Shown: positions 54,298 to 64,000 of the stretch, one piece after another | How positions within the stretch are numbered: the first letter of the stretch is position 1 | Layout: every line of letters starts with the position of its first letter | Origin: Polynucleobacter acidiphobus | GTDB lineage: Bacteria; Pseudomonadota; Gammaproteobacteria; Burkholderiales; Burkholderiaceae | Reading direction: 5' to 3' | DNA length: 64,000 nucleotides | Assembly (NCBI RefSeq): GCF_003065385.1 | Contig: NZ_CP023277.1 | Location: 894,829-958,828, forward strand | Translations under genes and position numbers: made by a program | The notes under the pieces: model-generated | Database searches by the model: none | Seen by the model: only the letters and a program-made list of their open reading frames with translations | Told to the model about the DNA's origin: nothing

Positions 54298-54948
54298 TTG
54301 TTAGATACCCAAGCGATTTTCCTATCCCTGCAGTTGGCCTTTTGGACTTTGGTGGTCTTGATCCCCATCGGGATCTGGGTTGGCTATCAGCTAGCCCAAG
54401 CCGGTGACTGGAAGTCCTGGGCTGAGGCAGCGCTCGCCCTGCCCTTGGTATTGCCGCCCACGGTCTTGGGTTACTACTTCATCGTGGCATTTGCAGGCAA
54501 GAGCCTCTTTGGGGAGCCCCTCGTGTTTTCATTCACCGGTCTCTTGATTGCCTCCATCATCGTCAACCTTCCCTTTGCAATCCAACCCATCCAGCGGGCC
54601 TACGAAGCTATCCCTACCGAGATCAAGGAAGCAGCCAAGGTCAGTGGGCTAAGCACTTGGCAGCGCTTTCGCTTGATTGAACTACCCTTGGCCTGGCGTG
54701 GCATCTTAAGCGGCGCAGCAATGACCTTTGCCCATACCTTGGGTGAGTTTGGAGTAGTCCTCATGGTAGGCGGTGCAATTCCGGGAGAAACCAAAACTGC
54801 ATCGATCGCAATTTACGACAAGGTGCAGACGTTTGATAGCGCAGGGGCCGGTGCTCTTTCTGTGATCCTGTTGCTGATCTCGCTTGTTGCCATTGCCATT
54901 TCCTATGGGGTCTTTGGTCGCAACACTGCTGGAGTGCGACGTGCTTAA
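54298..54948 (+). CDS. modB: Molybdate ABC transporter permease
   Basis: A 216-residue permease with about five helices. The EAA-type coupling motif is EAAKVSGLSTWQRFRLIELPLAWRGI near residue 111 (in part), and TFAHTLGEFGVVLMVGGAIPGET near 142 is typical of ModB. The only start matching the homology is a TTG at 54298, without a clear Shine-Dalgarno, so the exact start is uncertain. It overlaps modC. No modA gene is found on either side. It supplies molybdenum for SoxC, MsrP and SoeA among others. Confidence 0.9.
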   Translation: MLDTQAIFLSLQLAFWTLVVLIPIGIWVGYQLAQAGDWKSWAEAALALPLVLPPTVLGYYFIVAFAGKSLFGEPLVFSFTGLLIASIIVNLPFAIQPIQRAYEAIPTEIKEAAKVSGLSTWQRFRLIELPLAWRGILSGAAMTFAHTLGEFGVVLMVGGAIPGETKTASIAIYDKVQTFDSAGAGALSVILLLISLVAIAISYGVFGRNTAGVRRA

Positions 54949-56053
54949 GGTTCATCTTCAGCAAACCCTTCCCAATCCCCTCTCGATTCAGCTAGAAATC
55001 GATGCCGGTGAAGTTCATGCCTTAGTGGGCCCCTCTGGTAGTGGCAAGACGAGTATCTTGCGCTCCATTGCCGGCCTTCATCATCCTGAATTCGCTTATA
55101 TCGAATGCGATCAAGAGGTCTGGCTTAATCGTGATCCAGCCCGTGGGCCTATGATCATCTTGCCACCCAATCAACGCTCATGCGGATTTTTATTTCAACA
55201 ATACGCTCTATTTCCTCATCTCAGTGCTCTCGATAACGTATGCATGGCGCTATACAACACCATCAGCGATCCGCAAAAGCGTAGGACCGAAGCCCGGCGT
55301 TGGCTCGATGAACTCAATATTGGTGAACTTGGAGAACGCTTACCTAAACAACTATCGGGTGGGCAGCAACAGCGCGTTGCCCTCGCGCGTGCCTTAGCAC
55401 GTTCACCCAAAATGCTTTTGCTTGATGAGCCTTTCTCAGCAATTGATATACCGACTCGCCAAAAGCTTTATCAAACGCTGGCCAAGCTTCGCAAGCAACT
55501 CAACATCCCCATCATCTTGGTCACGCATGATCTGCGTGAGGCCCATTTATTAGCCGACCGCATCACCGTGCTCGATCAAGGTGTGGGTTTACAGACCGCC
55601 AATCCACAATCCTTATTTACCAAGCCGCGCAATGCACGCGTGGCCCAGCTGGTTGGCATTCCTAATCTCTTTCATGGGGTATTTAATGGCGGCACCCTGT
55701 CGTGGGGCTCAAGCCCCTGGACCTTTCAAGTGATTGATAAAGGTCGCATTCCACCCAATGCGGAGGTGGCATGGGTGATTCCTCAAGAGGGGCTCAGTGT
55801 GTATTCTGATCCAGAGGACCAACGCATTCCGTGCCGCGTGAAAGCGATTAGTGCTTTAGGTCAAATTGCGCTGATTGAGTTCTCGATTGATGGTCTTGAT
55901 GAATGCTTAAGCTGGGAAGCCTCGGTCGCAGAAGTTAAGCGTCTAGGTTTAACTCGGGATGCGCAGGCTTATCTGGAGCTCGATTGCAAGTTGATTCATA
56001 TTATGCCGCTGCGCCCAATTAACGACCCGCGACGTTTTGTTGGTGTTACTTAA
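54941..56053 (+). CDS. modC: Molybdate ABC transporter ATP-binding protein
   Basis: A 370-residue ATPase: Walker A GPSGSGKTSIL near residue 31, signature LSGGQQQRVALARAL near 140, Walker B LLLDEPFSAID near 160, then VTHDLREAHLLADR. A C-terminal TOBE-type molybdate-binding domain follows from about 265. The GTG at 54941 overlaps modB and starts the homology (VLKVHLQQTLPNPLS); the upstream ATG in the same frame only adds residues read through modB. Confidence 0.9.
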   Translation: MLKVHLQQTLPNPLSIQLEIDAGEVHALVGPSGSGKTSILRSIAGLHHPEFAYIECDQEVWLNRDPARGPMIILPPNQRSCGFLFQQYALFPHLSALDNVCMALYNTISDPQKRRTEARRWLDELNIGELGERLPKQLSGGQQQRVALARALARSPKMLLLDEPFSAIDIPTRQKLYQTLAKLRKQLNIPIILVTHDLREAHLLADRITVLDQGVGLQTANPQSLFTKPRNARVAQLVGIPNLFHGVFNGGTLSWGSSPWTFQVIDKGRIPPNAEVAWVIPQEGLSVYSDPEDQRIPCRVKAISALGQIALIEFSIDGLDECLSWEASVAEVKRLGLTRDAQAYLELDCKLIHIMPLRPINDPRRFVGVT

Positions 56054-57259
56054 TTACTTCTTTAAGCCGGCCAATAGATCGCGCTTGAGATCATCAATGT
56101 TCTCAAGACCAACAGCAATCCGGACTAGACCATCAACAATACCCGCGTCTTTGCGTGCTTGCGGTGTAATGCGGGCGTGAGTTGTGCTGGCCGGGTGCGT
56201 AATCGTGGTGCGCGTATCCCCAAGGTTTGCTGTGATGGAACACAAGCGTGTTTGATTAATGAGCTTATACGCTGCCTTTTTGCCGCCCTTGAGTACAAAG
56301 GACACAATCGGGCCACCCGCTTTTTGCTGGCGCTTTGCTAAGGCATGTTGCGGATGACTCTTCAGACCTGGGTGATACACGCGCTCGACTCCGGCTTGTT
56401 TCTCCAACCACAGCGCCAATGCCAAGGCATTCGCACTCTGCGCTTGCATTCTGAGCTCTAAGGTCTCAAGCCCTTTTAGAAATACCCAGGCATTAAATGC
56501 CGAGAGTGTGGGTCCGGCGGTACGAACAAAGGGAAATACTTTACCCATAACAAAATCACGGCTACCCACAATTGCTCCACCGACAACCCGCCCTTGCCCA
56601 TCAAGATACTTAGTCGCCGAATGAATTACCACATCCGCGCCGAGGGCCAGGGGCTTTTGTAAGGCTGGAGTACAAAAACAGTTATCCACCACCAATAGAG
56701 CCTTGGCTTTCTTGGCAATCTTGGCAATGCCTGCAATATCAGCAATCTCCGTTAGAGGATTAGACGGAGTCTCTAGATAAAAGAGCTTGGTATTACTTTG
56801 CACCGCTGCTTGCCATGCCTTTGGGTCAGCAATTGCCACATAGCTTGTCGTAATGCCAAAGCGACTCAGAATCGATGAGAACAACTGGGTGGTTGCACCA
56901 AATACGGATTTTGAGCACACCACATGATCACCTGCCTGCAGATGCGCCATCGCTGTGGTCAGAATGGCGGCCATTCCAGAGGATGTGGCAATGCATGCCT
57001 CACCACCTTCGAGTGCCGCAAGACGATCCTGAAACATACTAACGGTTGGATTAGTAAACCGTGAGTAGATAAAACCTTGATCGGCATTGGCAAAACCATG
57101 CTCTGCCTCTTCGGCTGAATTAAAGCAAAAGCTGGAGGTCAAGAACATTGCTTCTGAGTGTTCTTGATAATCGCTTGAACGACGAGTACCAGCACGGACC
57201 GCTAGGGTCTCAGGTGCCAAGGTTTTGAGATTAGGTTTAGGCCGTATGGATTTTTTCAT
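56054..57259 (-). CDS. metZ: O-succinylhomoserine sulfhydrylase
   Basis: A 401-residue PLP enzyme of the Cys/Met-metabolism family that makes homocysteine from O-succinylhomoserine and sulfide. PLP-Lys lies in HSATKYLDGQG near residue 214; EGGEACIATSSGMAAI near 74 and LETPSNPLTEIADI near 163 are family motifs. It is placed next to purF, a normal betaproteobacterial order, so its position beside sox need not be functional. It converges on modC with no gap. Confidence 0.93.
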   Translation of the reverse strand: MKKSIRPKPNLKTLAPETLAVRAGTRRSSDYQEHSEAMFLTSSFCFNSAEEAEHGFANADQGFIYSRFTNPTVSMFQDRLAALEGGEACIATSSGMAAILTTAMAHLQAGDHVVCSKSVFGATTQLFSSILSRFGITTSYVAIADPKAWQAAVQSNTKLFYLETPSNPLTEIADIAGIAKIAKKAKALLVVDNCFCTPALQKPLALGADVVIHSATKYLDGQGRVVGGAIVGSRDFVMGKVFPFVRTAGPTLSAFNAWVFLKGLETLELRMQAQSANALALALWLEKQAGVERVYHPGLKSHPQHALAKRQQKAGGPIVSFVLKGGKKAAYKLINQTRLCSITANLGDTRTTITHPASTTHARITPQARKDAGIVDGLVRIAVGLENIDDLKRDLLAGLKK

Positions 57260-57329
57260 AACAGATCAAGTTTGACAGGTAAATGACGGGCTGTCACGCA
57301 GAGCATGCTGCAAATGTCCCAACTGTTGT

Positions 57330-58868
57330 TTAGTCTCCGTTGGCTAGATGCAAATGCAGTTGCGAGCGCGCAAAGTCACTGGGGTCGCTCTTGCGATCCT
57401 CTTCCTTGTTTGCAATATTACGCGCTGCCTCGAGTGCATCCAAATAAGCCTCGGTGATATCGCCCGTAATATAATGGCCATCAAAGCACGATGCCTCAAA
57501 ATTTTTGATATTGGGATTAATGTCTTGGACCGCTTTTTTCATATCCTCAACGCTTTGATAAATCAGCTGATCGGCTCCGATGAGATCATTAATTTCGTCA
57601 TGAGTGCGGCCATACGCAACCAGCTCACTGCGGGTTGGCATATCAATGCCGTAGACATTGGGAAAGCGCACTGGCGGTGCGGCAGATGCAAAGATCACCT
57701 TCTTAGCTCCTGACTCACGCGCCATCTGCACAATCTCATACGAGGTCGTACCGCGGACAATCGAGTCATCCACAATTAAGACGGTCTTATCTTTAAACTC
57801 AATGCGCATGGCATTTAACTTCTGACGCACAGACTTTTTGCGCACCGCTTGACCAGGCATGATGAAGGTACGACCGATGTAGCGGTTCTTAAAAAATCCC
57901 TCGCGATACGAGATGCCCAAGCGCTTTGCTACTTGAAGTGCGGCAGGTCGACTAGAGTCTGGGATTGGCATCACCACATCGATCTTGCTCACGTCGGTCT
58001 CCGCCCGAATCTTCTCGGCCAAGTAGTCACCCATGCGCATGCGCACGTTGTACACGGTCACCCCATCGATCGTTGAATCAGGTCGAGCCAAGTAGACGTA
58101 TTCAAAAATACAGGGGTTGAGACTGGCATTCGGAGCGCACTGCCGCGTATGAAAGTTCCCGTCGAGATCAATGTAGATCGCCTCACCCGGCGCCACATCG
58201 CGCACAAATGTGTAACCTAAGCCTTCAAGTGCAACCGATTCCGAAGCCAACATCCATTCTGGCCCATCGGGTGTATCGACCTTACCAATGCATAGCGGAC
58301 GAATCCCAAAGGGATCCCGAAAGGCCAATAAACCAAATCCAGCAATCAGCGACACCACTGCATAGGATCCCTTCACCCGCTTATTAAGTCCGGCGACGGC
58401 TTTAAAGATCGAGTCGTCATCTAAGGCGGCGCTATTGGTCTCTTTTTGTAACTCATCGGCAAGTACATTGAGTAAAACCTCCGTATCGGAGCTGGTATTA
58501 ATATGGCGGCGATCACGATAGGCCATCTCACTGCGCAGCATGGGGGCATTGGTTAGGTTGCCATTGTGTGCCAAGATGATGCCAAAGGGTGCGCTGACAT
58601 AAAACGGTTGCGCCTCCTCTTCACTGCTCGCTGAGCCAGCAGTGGGATAGCGTACCTGGCCAATACCTGCATTACCTACCAGACTGCGCATATTGCGAGT
58701 GCGGAATACATCACGCACCAAGCCATTAGCCTTATGCATCGCAAACGAATTACCACTCATGGTGGCAATCCCGGCTGCATCCTGTCCGCGATGCTGCAGC
58801 AGGAGCAAAGCGTCATACAAGAGTTGGTTTACAGGTCGATGCGAAATCGTTCCAACAACACCACACAT
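57330..58868 (-). CDS. purF: Amidophosphoribosyltransferase
   Basis: A 512-residue first enzyme of purine synthesis. Cys2 of MCGVVGTISH is the glutaminase nucleophile after Met removal; LLQHRGQDAAGIAT near 23, HNGNLTNA near 101 and the PRPP loop VLIVDDSIVRGTTSYE near 366 are all intact. It lies after cvpA (2-bp gap), the conserved cvpA-purF pair. Confidence 0.97.
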   Translation of the reverse strand: MCGVVGTISHRPVNQLLYDALLLLQHRGQDAAGIATMSGNSFAMHKANGLVRDVFRTRNMRSLVGNAGIGQVRYPTAGSASSEEEAQPFYVSAPFGIILAHNGNLTNAPMLRSEMAYRDRRHINTSSDTEVLLNVLADELQKETNSAALDDDSIFKAVAGLNKRVKGSYAVVSLIAGFGLLAFRDPFGIRPLCIGKVDTPDGPEWMLASESVALEGLGYTFVRDVAPGEAIYIDLDGNFHTRQCAPNASLNPCIFEYVYLARPDSTIDGVTVYNVRMRMGDYLAEKIRAETDVSKIDVVMPIPDSSRPAALQVAKRLGISYREGFFKNRYIGRTFIMPGQAVRKKSVRQKLNAMRIEFKDKTVLIVDDSIVRGTTSYEIVQMARESGAKKVIFASAAPPVRFPNVYGIDMPTRSELVAYGRTHDEINDLIGADQLIYQSVEDMKKAVQDINPNIKNFEASCFDGHYITGDITEAYLDALEAARNIANKEEDRKSDPSDFARSQLHLHLANGD

Positions 58869-58870
58869 AG

Positions 58871-59422
58871 TTAGCCCCTTGCCGATCGGGAACGATCGGT
58901 CATTGAAATTGCATTTAACTGCTTCGCCCAGCTTTCAGGCAACCACGAACGAATGAAGCCCGTGCCCTGCTCAAGCACTGGCCGAATCGCAGAAGCCTGC
59001 CATGCCTGCGTCTCCTGCGCCCCAGTGAGTGCCCCCAGTGTGCTTAATACAACCAGTACCAAGGCGCCCCGCACAAAACCAAACAGTAAGCCAAAGAATC
59101 GATCAACCAAGGTGAGCCCTGCGCTTGAGAGTAAGGACTGAAAGGCGCGAGCTAATAAACCTGCTGCAATGAGGATGGCAACAAAGATGAGAAGGAACGC
59201 AGCGGCTAAGCGCGCGGTCTCATTGGGAATAAATGCCGAGAGCCATTCGGTCGCCAAATAATTACAGAAATGGTAAGCGAGCCATGCAGCAGCAAACCAG
59301 GATGCGAGTGCAATGATCTCCCGAAAAAATCCGCGCCACAAGCCAACCACTGCTGAAACTATCAAGATGCCAATCGCAAAATAATCTAAGGTCGTTAGTT
59401 GAATGGCGCCGAGTGATTGCAT
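58871..59422 (-). CDS. cvpA: CvpA-family inner membrane protein
   Basis: A 183-residue membrane protein with four helices; TLDYFAIGILIVSAVVGLWRGFFREIIALASW near the start (in part) and GLTLVDRFFGLLFGFVRGALVLV near 95 are typical of CvpA/colicin V production proteins. It lies between dedD and purF. Confidence 0.93.
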   Translation of the reverse strand: MQSLGAIQLTTLDYFAIGILIVSAVVGLWRGFFREIIALASWFAAAWLAYHFCNYLATEWLSAFIPNETARLAAAFLLIFVAILIAAGLLARAFQSLLSSAGLTLVDRFFGLLFGFVRGALVLVVLSTLGALTGAQETQAWQASAIRPVLEQGTGFIRSWLPESWAKQLNAISMTDRSRSARG

Positions 59423-59424
59423 GA

Positions 59425-60189
59425 TTAACTCTTGTTCAGCTCAACGATGCGTGGACTTAAGCCAAGAGAGCGGATTCGTTTCTCGGCCGACTCTGCCGCC
59501 TCGCGTTCTGTAAATGGACCAGCTCGCAGTAAATAGAGCTTGACGCCCTCAGCGTTATTACGCGTCATCACATAGTACGGAATCTTGTTCTCTTTTAGTT
59601 TGGCAACCCAACCATTGGCACGCTCTTCGGAAGCAAAGGCCCCAATCTGAATCACAAACTTACCGTTCGCTGCCACCTTGGCATCGGCTGCGCCGGAGGG
59701 CTCTTTACTGGTACTCACCAATTCTTCACCTGGTGCTAAACCTAAACTTTTATTTGGGGCATTCGAAGTTGCTGGGGCTGGGCTAGCTGGTTTTGGTGCT
59801 GCCACCGGAGGGCTCGCGGGAGCAGGTGGTGCAAGTTCAGGTTTTGGTTCTGCTTTTACTTCCAATGGTGGCTTCTTATCGGGCTCGACGTTCAGTACGC
59901 CTGCTGCCGGATTAGGTATGTTGCTTACGATCTGCACCGTAATGTCATTGGCGACTGGCTTGGGTTGCTGATCCAAAATTTGTGGCAAGCCAATCACTGC
60001 AATCAGTACCAACGTGGCTGCACCAATCAAGCGATGGCGGGCACGTTGCTTTTCAGGGTCCTCCGTCAACGCAAGATCTTCAGTGCTTTCTTCGCTAGAC
60101 TTTGCACGTTTTGGGAAGGTGCGGCGAGCCAGGGGCTCAATTTTTTGGGGGGCAGGCTTGCGTCGAAACAGATTCGATAAGAAGGTCAT
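59425..60189 (-). CDS. dedD: SPOR-domain cell-division protein (DedD-like)
   Basis: A 254-residue bitopic protein: basic N-terminus, one transmembrane helix (HRLIGAATLVLIAVIGLPQIL, about residues 52-71), a Pro/Ala-rich linker (residues 100-150), and a C-terminal SPOR domain (FVIQIGAFASEERANGWVAKL near 173, LYLLRAGPFTEREAAESAEKRI near 218). SPOR domains bind denuded septal glycan. It overlaps nothing and lies 3 bp before folC in the genome, downstream of it in transcription. Confidence 0.92.
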   Translation of the reverse strand: MTFLSNLFRRKPAPQKIEPLARRTFPKRAKSSEESTEDLALTEDPEKQRARHRLIGAATLVLIAVIGLPQILDQQPKPVANDITVQIVSNIPNPAAGVLNVEPDKKPPLEVKAEPKPELAPPAPASPPVAAPKPASPAPATSNAPNKSLGLAPGEELVSTSKEPSGAADAKVAANGKFVIQIGAFASEERANGWVAKLKENKIPYYVMTRNNAEGVKLYLLRAGPFTEREAAESAEKRIRSLGLSPRIVELNKS

Positions 60190-60192
60190 GGA

Positions 60193-61497
60193 TCAATGTG
60201 CCTGGTTATTTCGATAAGCCATTACGCCTGCAACGGTATAGAAGGATCCGAAGACTGTAATTCTATCACCCTCACCTGCTTTATCCAACGCCGCTTGATA
60301 GGCGGCTCCGGGATTTGGAAACACTAGGGCTTCTTTATTGAGTGCCTGCAGGCGCTTTGCTAAATCGTGTGCCGAGGCTGCTCGCGGCGTCGGCAAATCG
60401 GTGCAATACCAATAATCAACAATATCTAACATGGGTTGAAGTACACCCTCAATGTCTTTATCGGCCATTGCCCCGAATACGGCATAGGTATAAGGGTGAT
60501 ATGCCATGGCCTCAATGCTCTGCGCTAAGGTTGCTGCCGCATGCGGATTATGCGCAACATCTAATACCACCGTGGGTCTGCCCGGCAGGACCTGAAAGCG
60601 TCCAGGCAACTCCACCAATGCCAAGCCATTGCGAATATCCTGAGCACTGACTGGTAAACGATCATGCAAAGCGATCAAGGCAGCGATTACTGCTGAGGCA
60701 TTGAGAAGCTGATTAGCACCCCGCAATGCCGGATACCCCAGCCCACTAAAGCGCTTACCCCGTCCTAACCAGCCCCATTGCTGTTGATCACCCGTAAATG
60801 AATAGTCTTTGCCCATTAGCCAGAGATCTGCTCCGATTGCATTGGCATGATTGATTAAAGACGCAGGGGGCATGGGGTCGCCGCAGATCGCAATCGCCTT
60901 GGGTCGGAAGATGCCCGCTTTCTCAAAAGCGATTGCCTCACGGGTATTACCTAAATAGGCCATGTGATCCAGATCAATACTGGTCACAATCGCACAATCG
61001 GCATCCACAATATTGACTGCATCAAGACGCCCACCCATCCCAACCTCTAAGATGACGGCTTCAACCTTCGCATTGGCAAATAGATCCATGATGGCCAAGG
61101 TGGTGAACTCAAAATACGTGAGGGTTGGTGGATCACTCAATCGACAACGCGCTTGTTCAACTCGCTCAAATGCATTTAATAATTGGGCATCACTAACATC
61201 AGCCCCATTGATTCTGGCGCGCTCATTAAATCGTAAGAGATGGGGGGATGTGTGACACGCCACCTGATATCCAGCGGCCAGCAAAATGCTTTCTAGAAAG
61301 GCACAGGTGGAGCCCTTACCATTGGTTCCGCCCACTGTAATCACGGGACATGAAAATTGCAGTCCCAGCGATTCCTTCACCCGGGTAATGCGGGCGAGAC
61401 CCATATCGATTCCCACTGGGTGTGCGGTCTCCAAGTGGGACAACCACTCGTCTAGGTTTGTGAATAGGATTGGTTGGCTCTGCTGAGGTTCAAGCAC
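60193..61497 (-). CDS. folC: Bifunctional folylpolyglutamate synthase/dihydrofolate synthase
   Basis: A 434-residue Mur-ligase-like enzyme. The P-loop is VGGTNGKGSTCAFLE near residue 55, then SPHLLRFNERARINGADVS near 84, and LDVAHNPHAAATLA near 314. It adds glutamates to folate. Adjacent to accD with 3 bp between them, the usual accD-folC-dedD-cvpA-purF order. Confidence 0.95.
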   Translation of the reverse strand: MLEPQQSQPILFTNLDEWLSHLETAHPVGIDMGLARITRVKESLGLQFSCPVITVGGTNGKGSTCAFLESILLAAGYQVACHTSPHLLRFNERARINGADVSDAQLLNAFERVEQARCRLSDPPTLTYFEFTTLAIMDLFANAKVEAVILEVGMGGRLDAVNIVDADCAIVTSIDLDHMAYLGNTREAIAFEKAGIFRPKAIAICGDPMPPASLINHANAIGADLWLMGKDYSFTGDQQQWGWLGRGKRFSGLGYPALRGANQLLNASAVIAALIALHDRLPVSAQDIRNGLALVELPGRFQVLPGRPTVVLDVAHNPHAAATLAQSIEAMAYHPYTYAVFGAMADKDIEGVLQPMLDIVDYWYCTDLPTPRAASAHDLAKRLQALNKEALVFPNPGAAYQAALDKAGEGDRITVFGSFYTVAGVMAYRNNQAH

Positions 61498-61500
61498 GAC

Positions 61501-62403
61501 TTAGCTCGAACTATTGGTTTGCAGTAACTGCTTCGGTAACTTCTCAGCTGGGATCTTTTGCAATAAGGCGAGTAATTTTGCAAGCTCGGTACGCATCTGA
61601 CGACGATCAACAATCATGTCGATACCGCCCTTTTGCATCAAAAACTCAGAGCGCTGGAATCCTTCGGGTAATTTCTCACGCACGGTTTGCTCGATCACGC
61701 GTGGGCCCGCAAAACCAATTAAAGCCTTTGGTTCAGCCATCACCACATCGCCCATGAATGCAAAACTGGCTGAGATGCCACCCATCGTGGGATCGGTCAA
61801 TACGCTAATGTAGGGCAAACCTGCTTGCGAGAGCTTGGTCAGCATCGAATTAGTTTTAGCCATTTGCAGGAGTGATAACAAACTCTCTTGCATGCGTGCA
61901 CCGCCGGTTGCTGTAATGCAAATGAAGGCGCATTTTTTCTGGATGGCTTCTTGAACGCCGCGCACAAAGCGCTCACCCACTACCGAGCCCATCGAGCCGC
62001 CCATGTACTCAAACTCAAAACACGCCACCACCGCAGGAATCGATTCAATCTTGCCAGCAATTACTACTAGGGCTTCTGATTCACCCGATGCGTCACTGGC
62101 TTGCTTTAAACGATCAGGGTATTTTTTACTGTCTTTGAACTTGAGAGCATCGACCGGATACACCGATTCACCAATCTCAACGCGTGGCTTGGGATCTAAT
62201 AAGTGATCAAGGCGTTTGCGCGCATTAATGCGCATATGGTGTGAGCATTTCGGGCAAACCGAGAGATTGGCTTCAATATCGGTGCTGTAGAGAACCGCAT
62301 CGCAACCACCGCATTTAACCCATAAACCTTCGGGGACGGTCTTCCGACTGGCCGGATCGCTTTGTTGGATCTGGGGCGGAAGTATTTTGTCAATCCAGCT
62401 CAT
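61501..62403 (-). CDS. accD: Acetyl-CoA carboxylase carboxyltransferase subunit beta
   Basis: A 300-residue protein with the N-terminal zinc ribbon [23 protein letters not shown] (Cys at about 32, 35, 51, 54), then the crotonase-like carboxyltransferase domain with [17 protein letters not shown] near 133 and [16 protein letters not shown] near 206. It makes malonyl-CoA with AccA. It lies 19 bp after trpA. Confidence 0.97.
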   Translation of the reverse strand: MSWIDKILPPQIQQSDPASRKTVPEGLWVKCGGCDAVLYSTDIEANLSVCPKCSHHMRINARKRLDHLLDPKPRVEIGESVYPVDALKFKDSKKYPDRLKQASDASGESEALVVIAGKIESIPAVVACFEFEYMGGSMGSVVGERFVRGVQEAIQKKCAFICITATGGARMQESLLSLLQMAKTNSMLTKLSQAGLPYISVLTDPTMGGISASFAFMGDVVMAEPKALIGFAGPRVIEQTVREKLPEGFQRSEFLMQKGGIDMIVDRRQMRTELAKLLALLQKIPAEKLPKQLLQTNSSS

Positions 62404-62422
62404 AGCGGTATTGTAACGACCT

Positions 62423-63223
62423 TCAATCGTGGTCTAAAGCCTGTCGGATTTCATGGATAAAGCGCTCAAGTACCACCAACTCTTCACCCTTTTTTGCCTC
62501 TTCAAGTAATTGCACAATCCGACTGCCAATCACCACCGCATCGGCTGTTTTAGAAACTGCTTTGGCACTCGCCGCATCCCGAATCCCAAACCCAACGGCA
62601 ACCGGAATTGGGGTCTCTTGCCGAATGAGGGGCAGTACACTCGCTACATCTTGCGTATTTAAGTTACTTGCACCAGTTACTCCACGCAGTGATACGTAAT
62701 AGATGTAACCTGCCGCAATTTGTGCTGCGTGATGAATGCGTTCTTGACTGGAGGTGGGTGCTAACAAGAAGATTGGGTCAATACCTTCGCTGCGCATTTG
62801 CTTGGCAAACTCTTCGCATTCTTCAGGCGGGTAATCCACAATCAACACACCATCGACGCCAGCTGCTTTAGCGGCTTTTGCAAATGCTGCGTGACCCATT
62901 TGCTCGACTGGATTGGCATACCCCATCAACACCACGGGGGTGGTTTGATTCTTTTGACGAAACTGCTGCACATTAGCTAGGCATTGCTTGAGTGTCACTC
63001 CTTGCGCAAGCGCACGCTCAGACGAGCGCTGAATGACCGGGCCATCGGCCATTGGGTCTGAGAATGGGACACCCAACTCAATCACATCAGCCCCACCCTT
63101 CACCAAGGCATGCATCACATCCACGGTTAAATCGGGATGCGGGTCACCTGCCGTTACAAATGGGATCAAACCCTTTTTATTCTTGGCTTTGAGGTCTGCG
63201 AATACACCAGCAATCTTCGACAT
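62423..63223 (-). CDS. trpA: Tryptophan synthase alpha chain
   Basis: A 266-residue TIM barrel. The catalytic Glu is in [14 protein letters not shown] near residue 50 and the Asp in [10 protein letters not shown] near 128; GVTGASNL and [12 protein letters not shown] bind phosphate. It cleaves indole-glycerol phosphate. Start at ATG 63223 ([18 protein letters not shown]), five bases after trpB; the open frame extends 11 codons into trpB without homology. Confidence 0.95.
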   Translation of the reverse strand: MSKIAGVFADLKAKNKKGLIPFVTAGDPHPDLTVDVMHALVKGGADVIELGVPFSDPMADGPVIQRSSERALAQGVTLKQCLANVQQFRQKNQTTPVVLMGYANPVEQMGHAAFAKAAKAAGVDGVLIVDYPPEECEEFAKQMRSEGIDPIFLLAPTSSQERIHHAAQIAAGYIYYVSLRGVTGASNLNTQDVASVLPLIRQETPIPVAVGFGIRDAASAKAVSKTADAVVIGSRIVQLLEEAKKGEELVVLERFIHEIRQALDHD

Positions 63224-63227
63224 GAAC

Positions 63228-64000
63228 TTAGCCTTCCGAACCGGTTGCTTGAGCAACGGTATGCATATCTTTATCGCCGCGACCCGAGAGGTTAATCAAG
63301 ATGACTTTGTCTTTACTCAAGGTTGGTGCCAATTTGCAGGCATACGCCACTGCATGAGAAGACTCAAGCGCCGGAATAATGCCCTCAATGCGGCAGCAAT
63401 CATGGAAGGCTTTTAATGCATCCTCATCCGAGATCGCCACATACTCTGCTCGACCAGAATCTTTTAACCATGCATGCTCTGGTCCCACGCCAGGGTAGTC
63501 CATACCAGCCGATACTGAGTGGGTCTCTGCAATTTGACCATTTTCATCTTGCAAGAGATAGGTACGATTGCCGTGAAGCACGCCTGGTTTGCCAGCACAC
63601 AGCGCGGCGGAGTGATCACCGGTATTCATGCCACGACCTGCGGCCTCAACACCAACCAAACGCACATTGGGCACATCAATATAGGGATAGAAAATGCCCA
63701 TGGCATTCGATCCACCGCCCACACACGCTAAGACATAGTCGGGCTGTCGACCAATCATCTCTGGCATTTGGACTTTGCATTCCTCCCCAATCACACTCTG
63801 AAAATCACGCACCATCATGGGATAAGGATGAGGGCCAGCGACGGTACCAATAATGTAGAAGGTGTTTTCCACATTGGTTACCCAATCGCGCATCGCTTCA
63901 TTGAGTGCATCTTTGAGAGTTTTACTACCTGACTCGACTGGCACCACTTTGGCACCGAGCAACTTCATGCGATAGACGTTTTGGGCTTGGCGCGCAACAT
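63228..64000 (-). CDS. trpB: Tryptophan synthase beta chain, C-terminal part (cut by window edge)
   Basis: The gene enters from the right edge: in the frame read from 63998 the first residues [18 protein letters not shown] continue into the rest of TrpB without a break, so the internal ATG at 63968 is not the start. About 257 of roughly 400 residues are present, including the PLP-phosphate loop [10 protein letters not shown] near the middle and ESSHAVAYA and [10 protein letters not shown] at the end. The PLP-binding Lys lies beyond the edge. Confidence 0.95.
   Translation of the reverse strand, partial: VARQAQNVYRMKLLGAKVVPVESGSKTLKDALNEAMRDWVTNVENTFYIIGTVAGPHPYPMMVRDFQSVIGEECKVQMPEMIGRQPDYVLACVGGGSNAMGIFYPYIDVPNVRLVGVEAAGRGMNTGDHSAALCAGKPGVLHGNRTYLLQDENGQIAETHSVSAGMDYPGVGPEHAWLKDSGRAEYVAISDEDALKAFHDCCRIEGIIPALESSHAVAYACKLAPTLSKDKVILINLSGRGDKDMHTVAQATGSEG

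Noticed and set aside
56054..57259. metZ as part of the sulfur-oxidation cluster
   Set aside because: It is on a conserved housekeeping block next to purF; proximity to sox and modBC is probably incidental.
1..64000. CRISPR arrays, tRNA or rRNA genes, insertion sequences
   Set aside because: Gaps between genes are nearly all under 150 bp and none shows spaced direct repeats, cloverleaf sequence or transposase coding.

Overview
The window looks like a chromosomal segment of a free-living betaproteobacterium of the Burkholderiaceae, most probably Polynucleobacter or a close relative. This rests on the conserved right-hand block trpB-trpA-accD-folC-dedD-cvpA-purF-metZ, the Bug-type solute-binding protein, and very tight packing of moderate-GC genes. 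The genus is an inference from gene order and protein character; no rRNA is present. I saw no tRNA, CRISPR array, insertion sequence or prophage.

Left third (1-20 kb), accessory metabolism. (a) A glyoxylate-assimilation operon gcl-hyi-glxR is read away from a LysR regulator that is cut by the left edge. (b) A LysR-controlled operon encodes an SdhB/FrdB-like iron-sulfur protein, two small membrane anchors, a two-subunit class I fumarase/tartrate dehydratase and an SdhA/FrdA-like flavoprotein. The flavoprotein lacks the usual FAD-linking histidine and carries a perfect 87-bp in-frame tandem duplication. (c) A sulfolactate module (slcC, comC, suyA, suyB and a GntR regulator) lies tail to tail with soeABC. 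Together these predict racemisation of sulfolactate through sulfopyruvate, cleavage to pyruvate and sulfite, and oxidation of the sulfite to sulfate at the inner face of the membrane.

Middle (20-43 kb), mostly housekeeping: an HNH protein, a DUF3108 protein, a potassium channel, the operon mltG-tmk-holB-tatD-ankyrin, ygfZ, an NRDE protein, selO, msrB, yciB, bolA, a parvulin, gloA, an acyltransferase-like protein, an ABC-F ATPase, the translationally overlapping set yhhQ-msrP-msrQ-ggt, gcdH, selU and small genes. A previously unlisted 31-codon reading frame with a strong Shine-Dalgarno sequence lies at 20138.

Sulfur-oxidation region (43-54 kb, all minus strand): an ArsR-type SoxR, then soxC, soxD, a cytochrome c, soxY, soxZ, soxA, soxX, soxB and a periplasmic DsrE-like protein. 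A second group follows: a small cytochrome c, one full-length and two half-size YeeE/YedE transporters, and a DUF442 phosphatase/sulfurtransferase-like protein. This encodes a complete SoxXA-YZ-B-CD thiosulfate oxidation system plus a BigR-operon-like sulfur transport and persulfide module. The molybdate permease genes modBC, without modA, sit directly beyond soxR, and the window holds three molybdoenzymes (SoeA, MsrP, SoxC).

Right end (56-64 kb): the housekeeping biosynthesis block, ending in a truncated trpB at the edge. Overall the strain appears able to gain sulfite from organosulfonates and electrons from both sulfite and thiosulfate.
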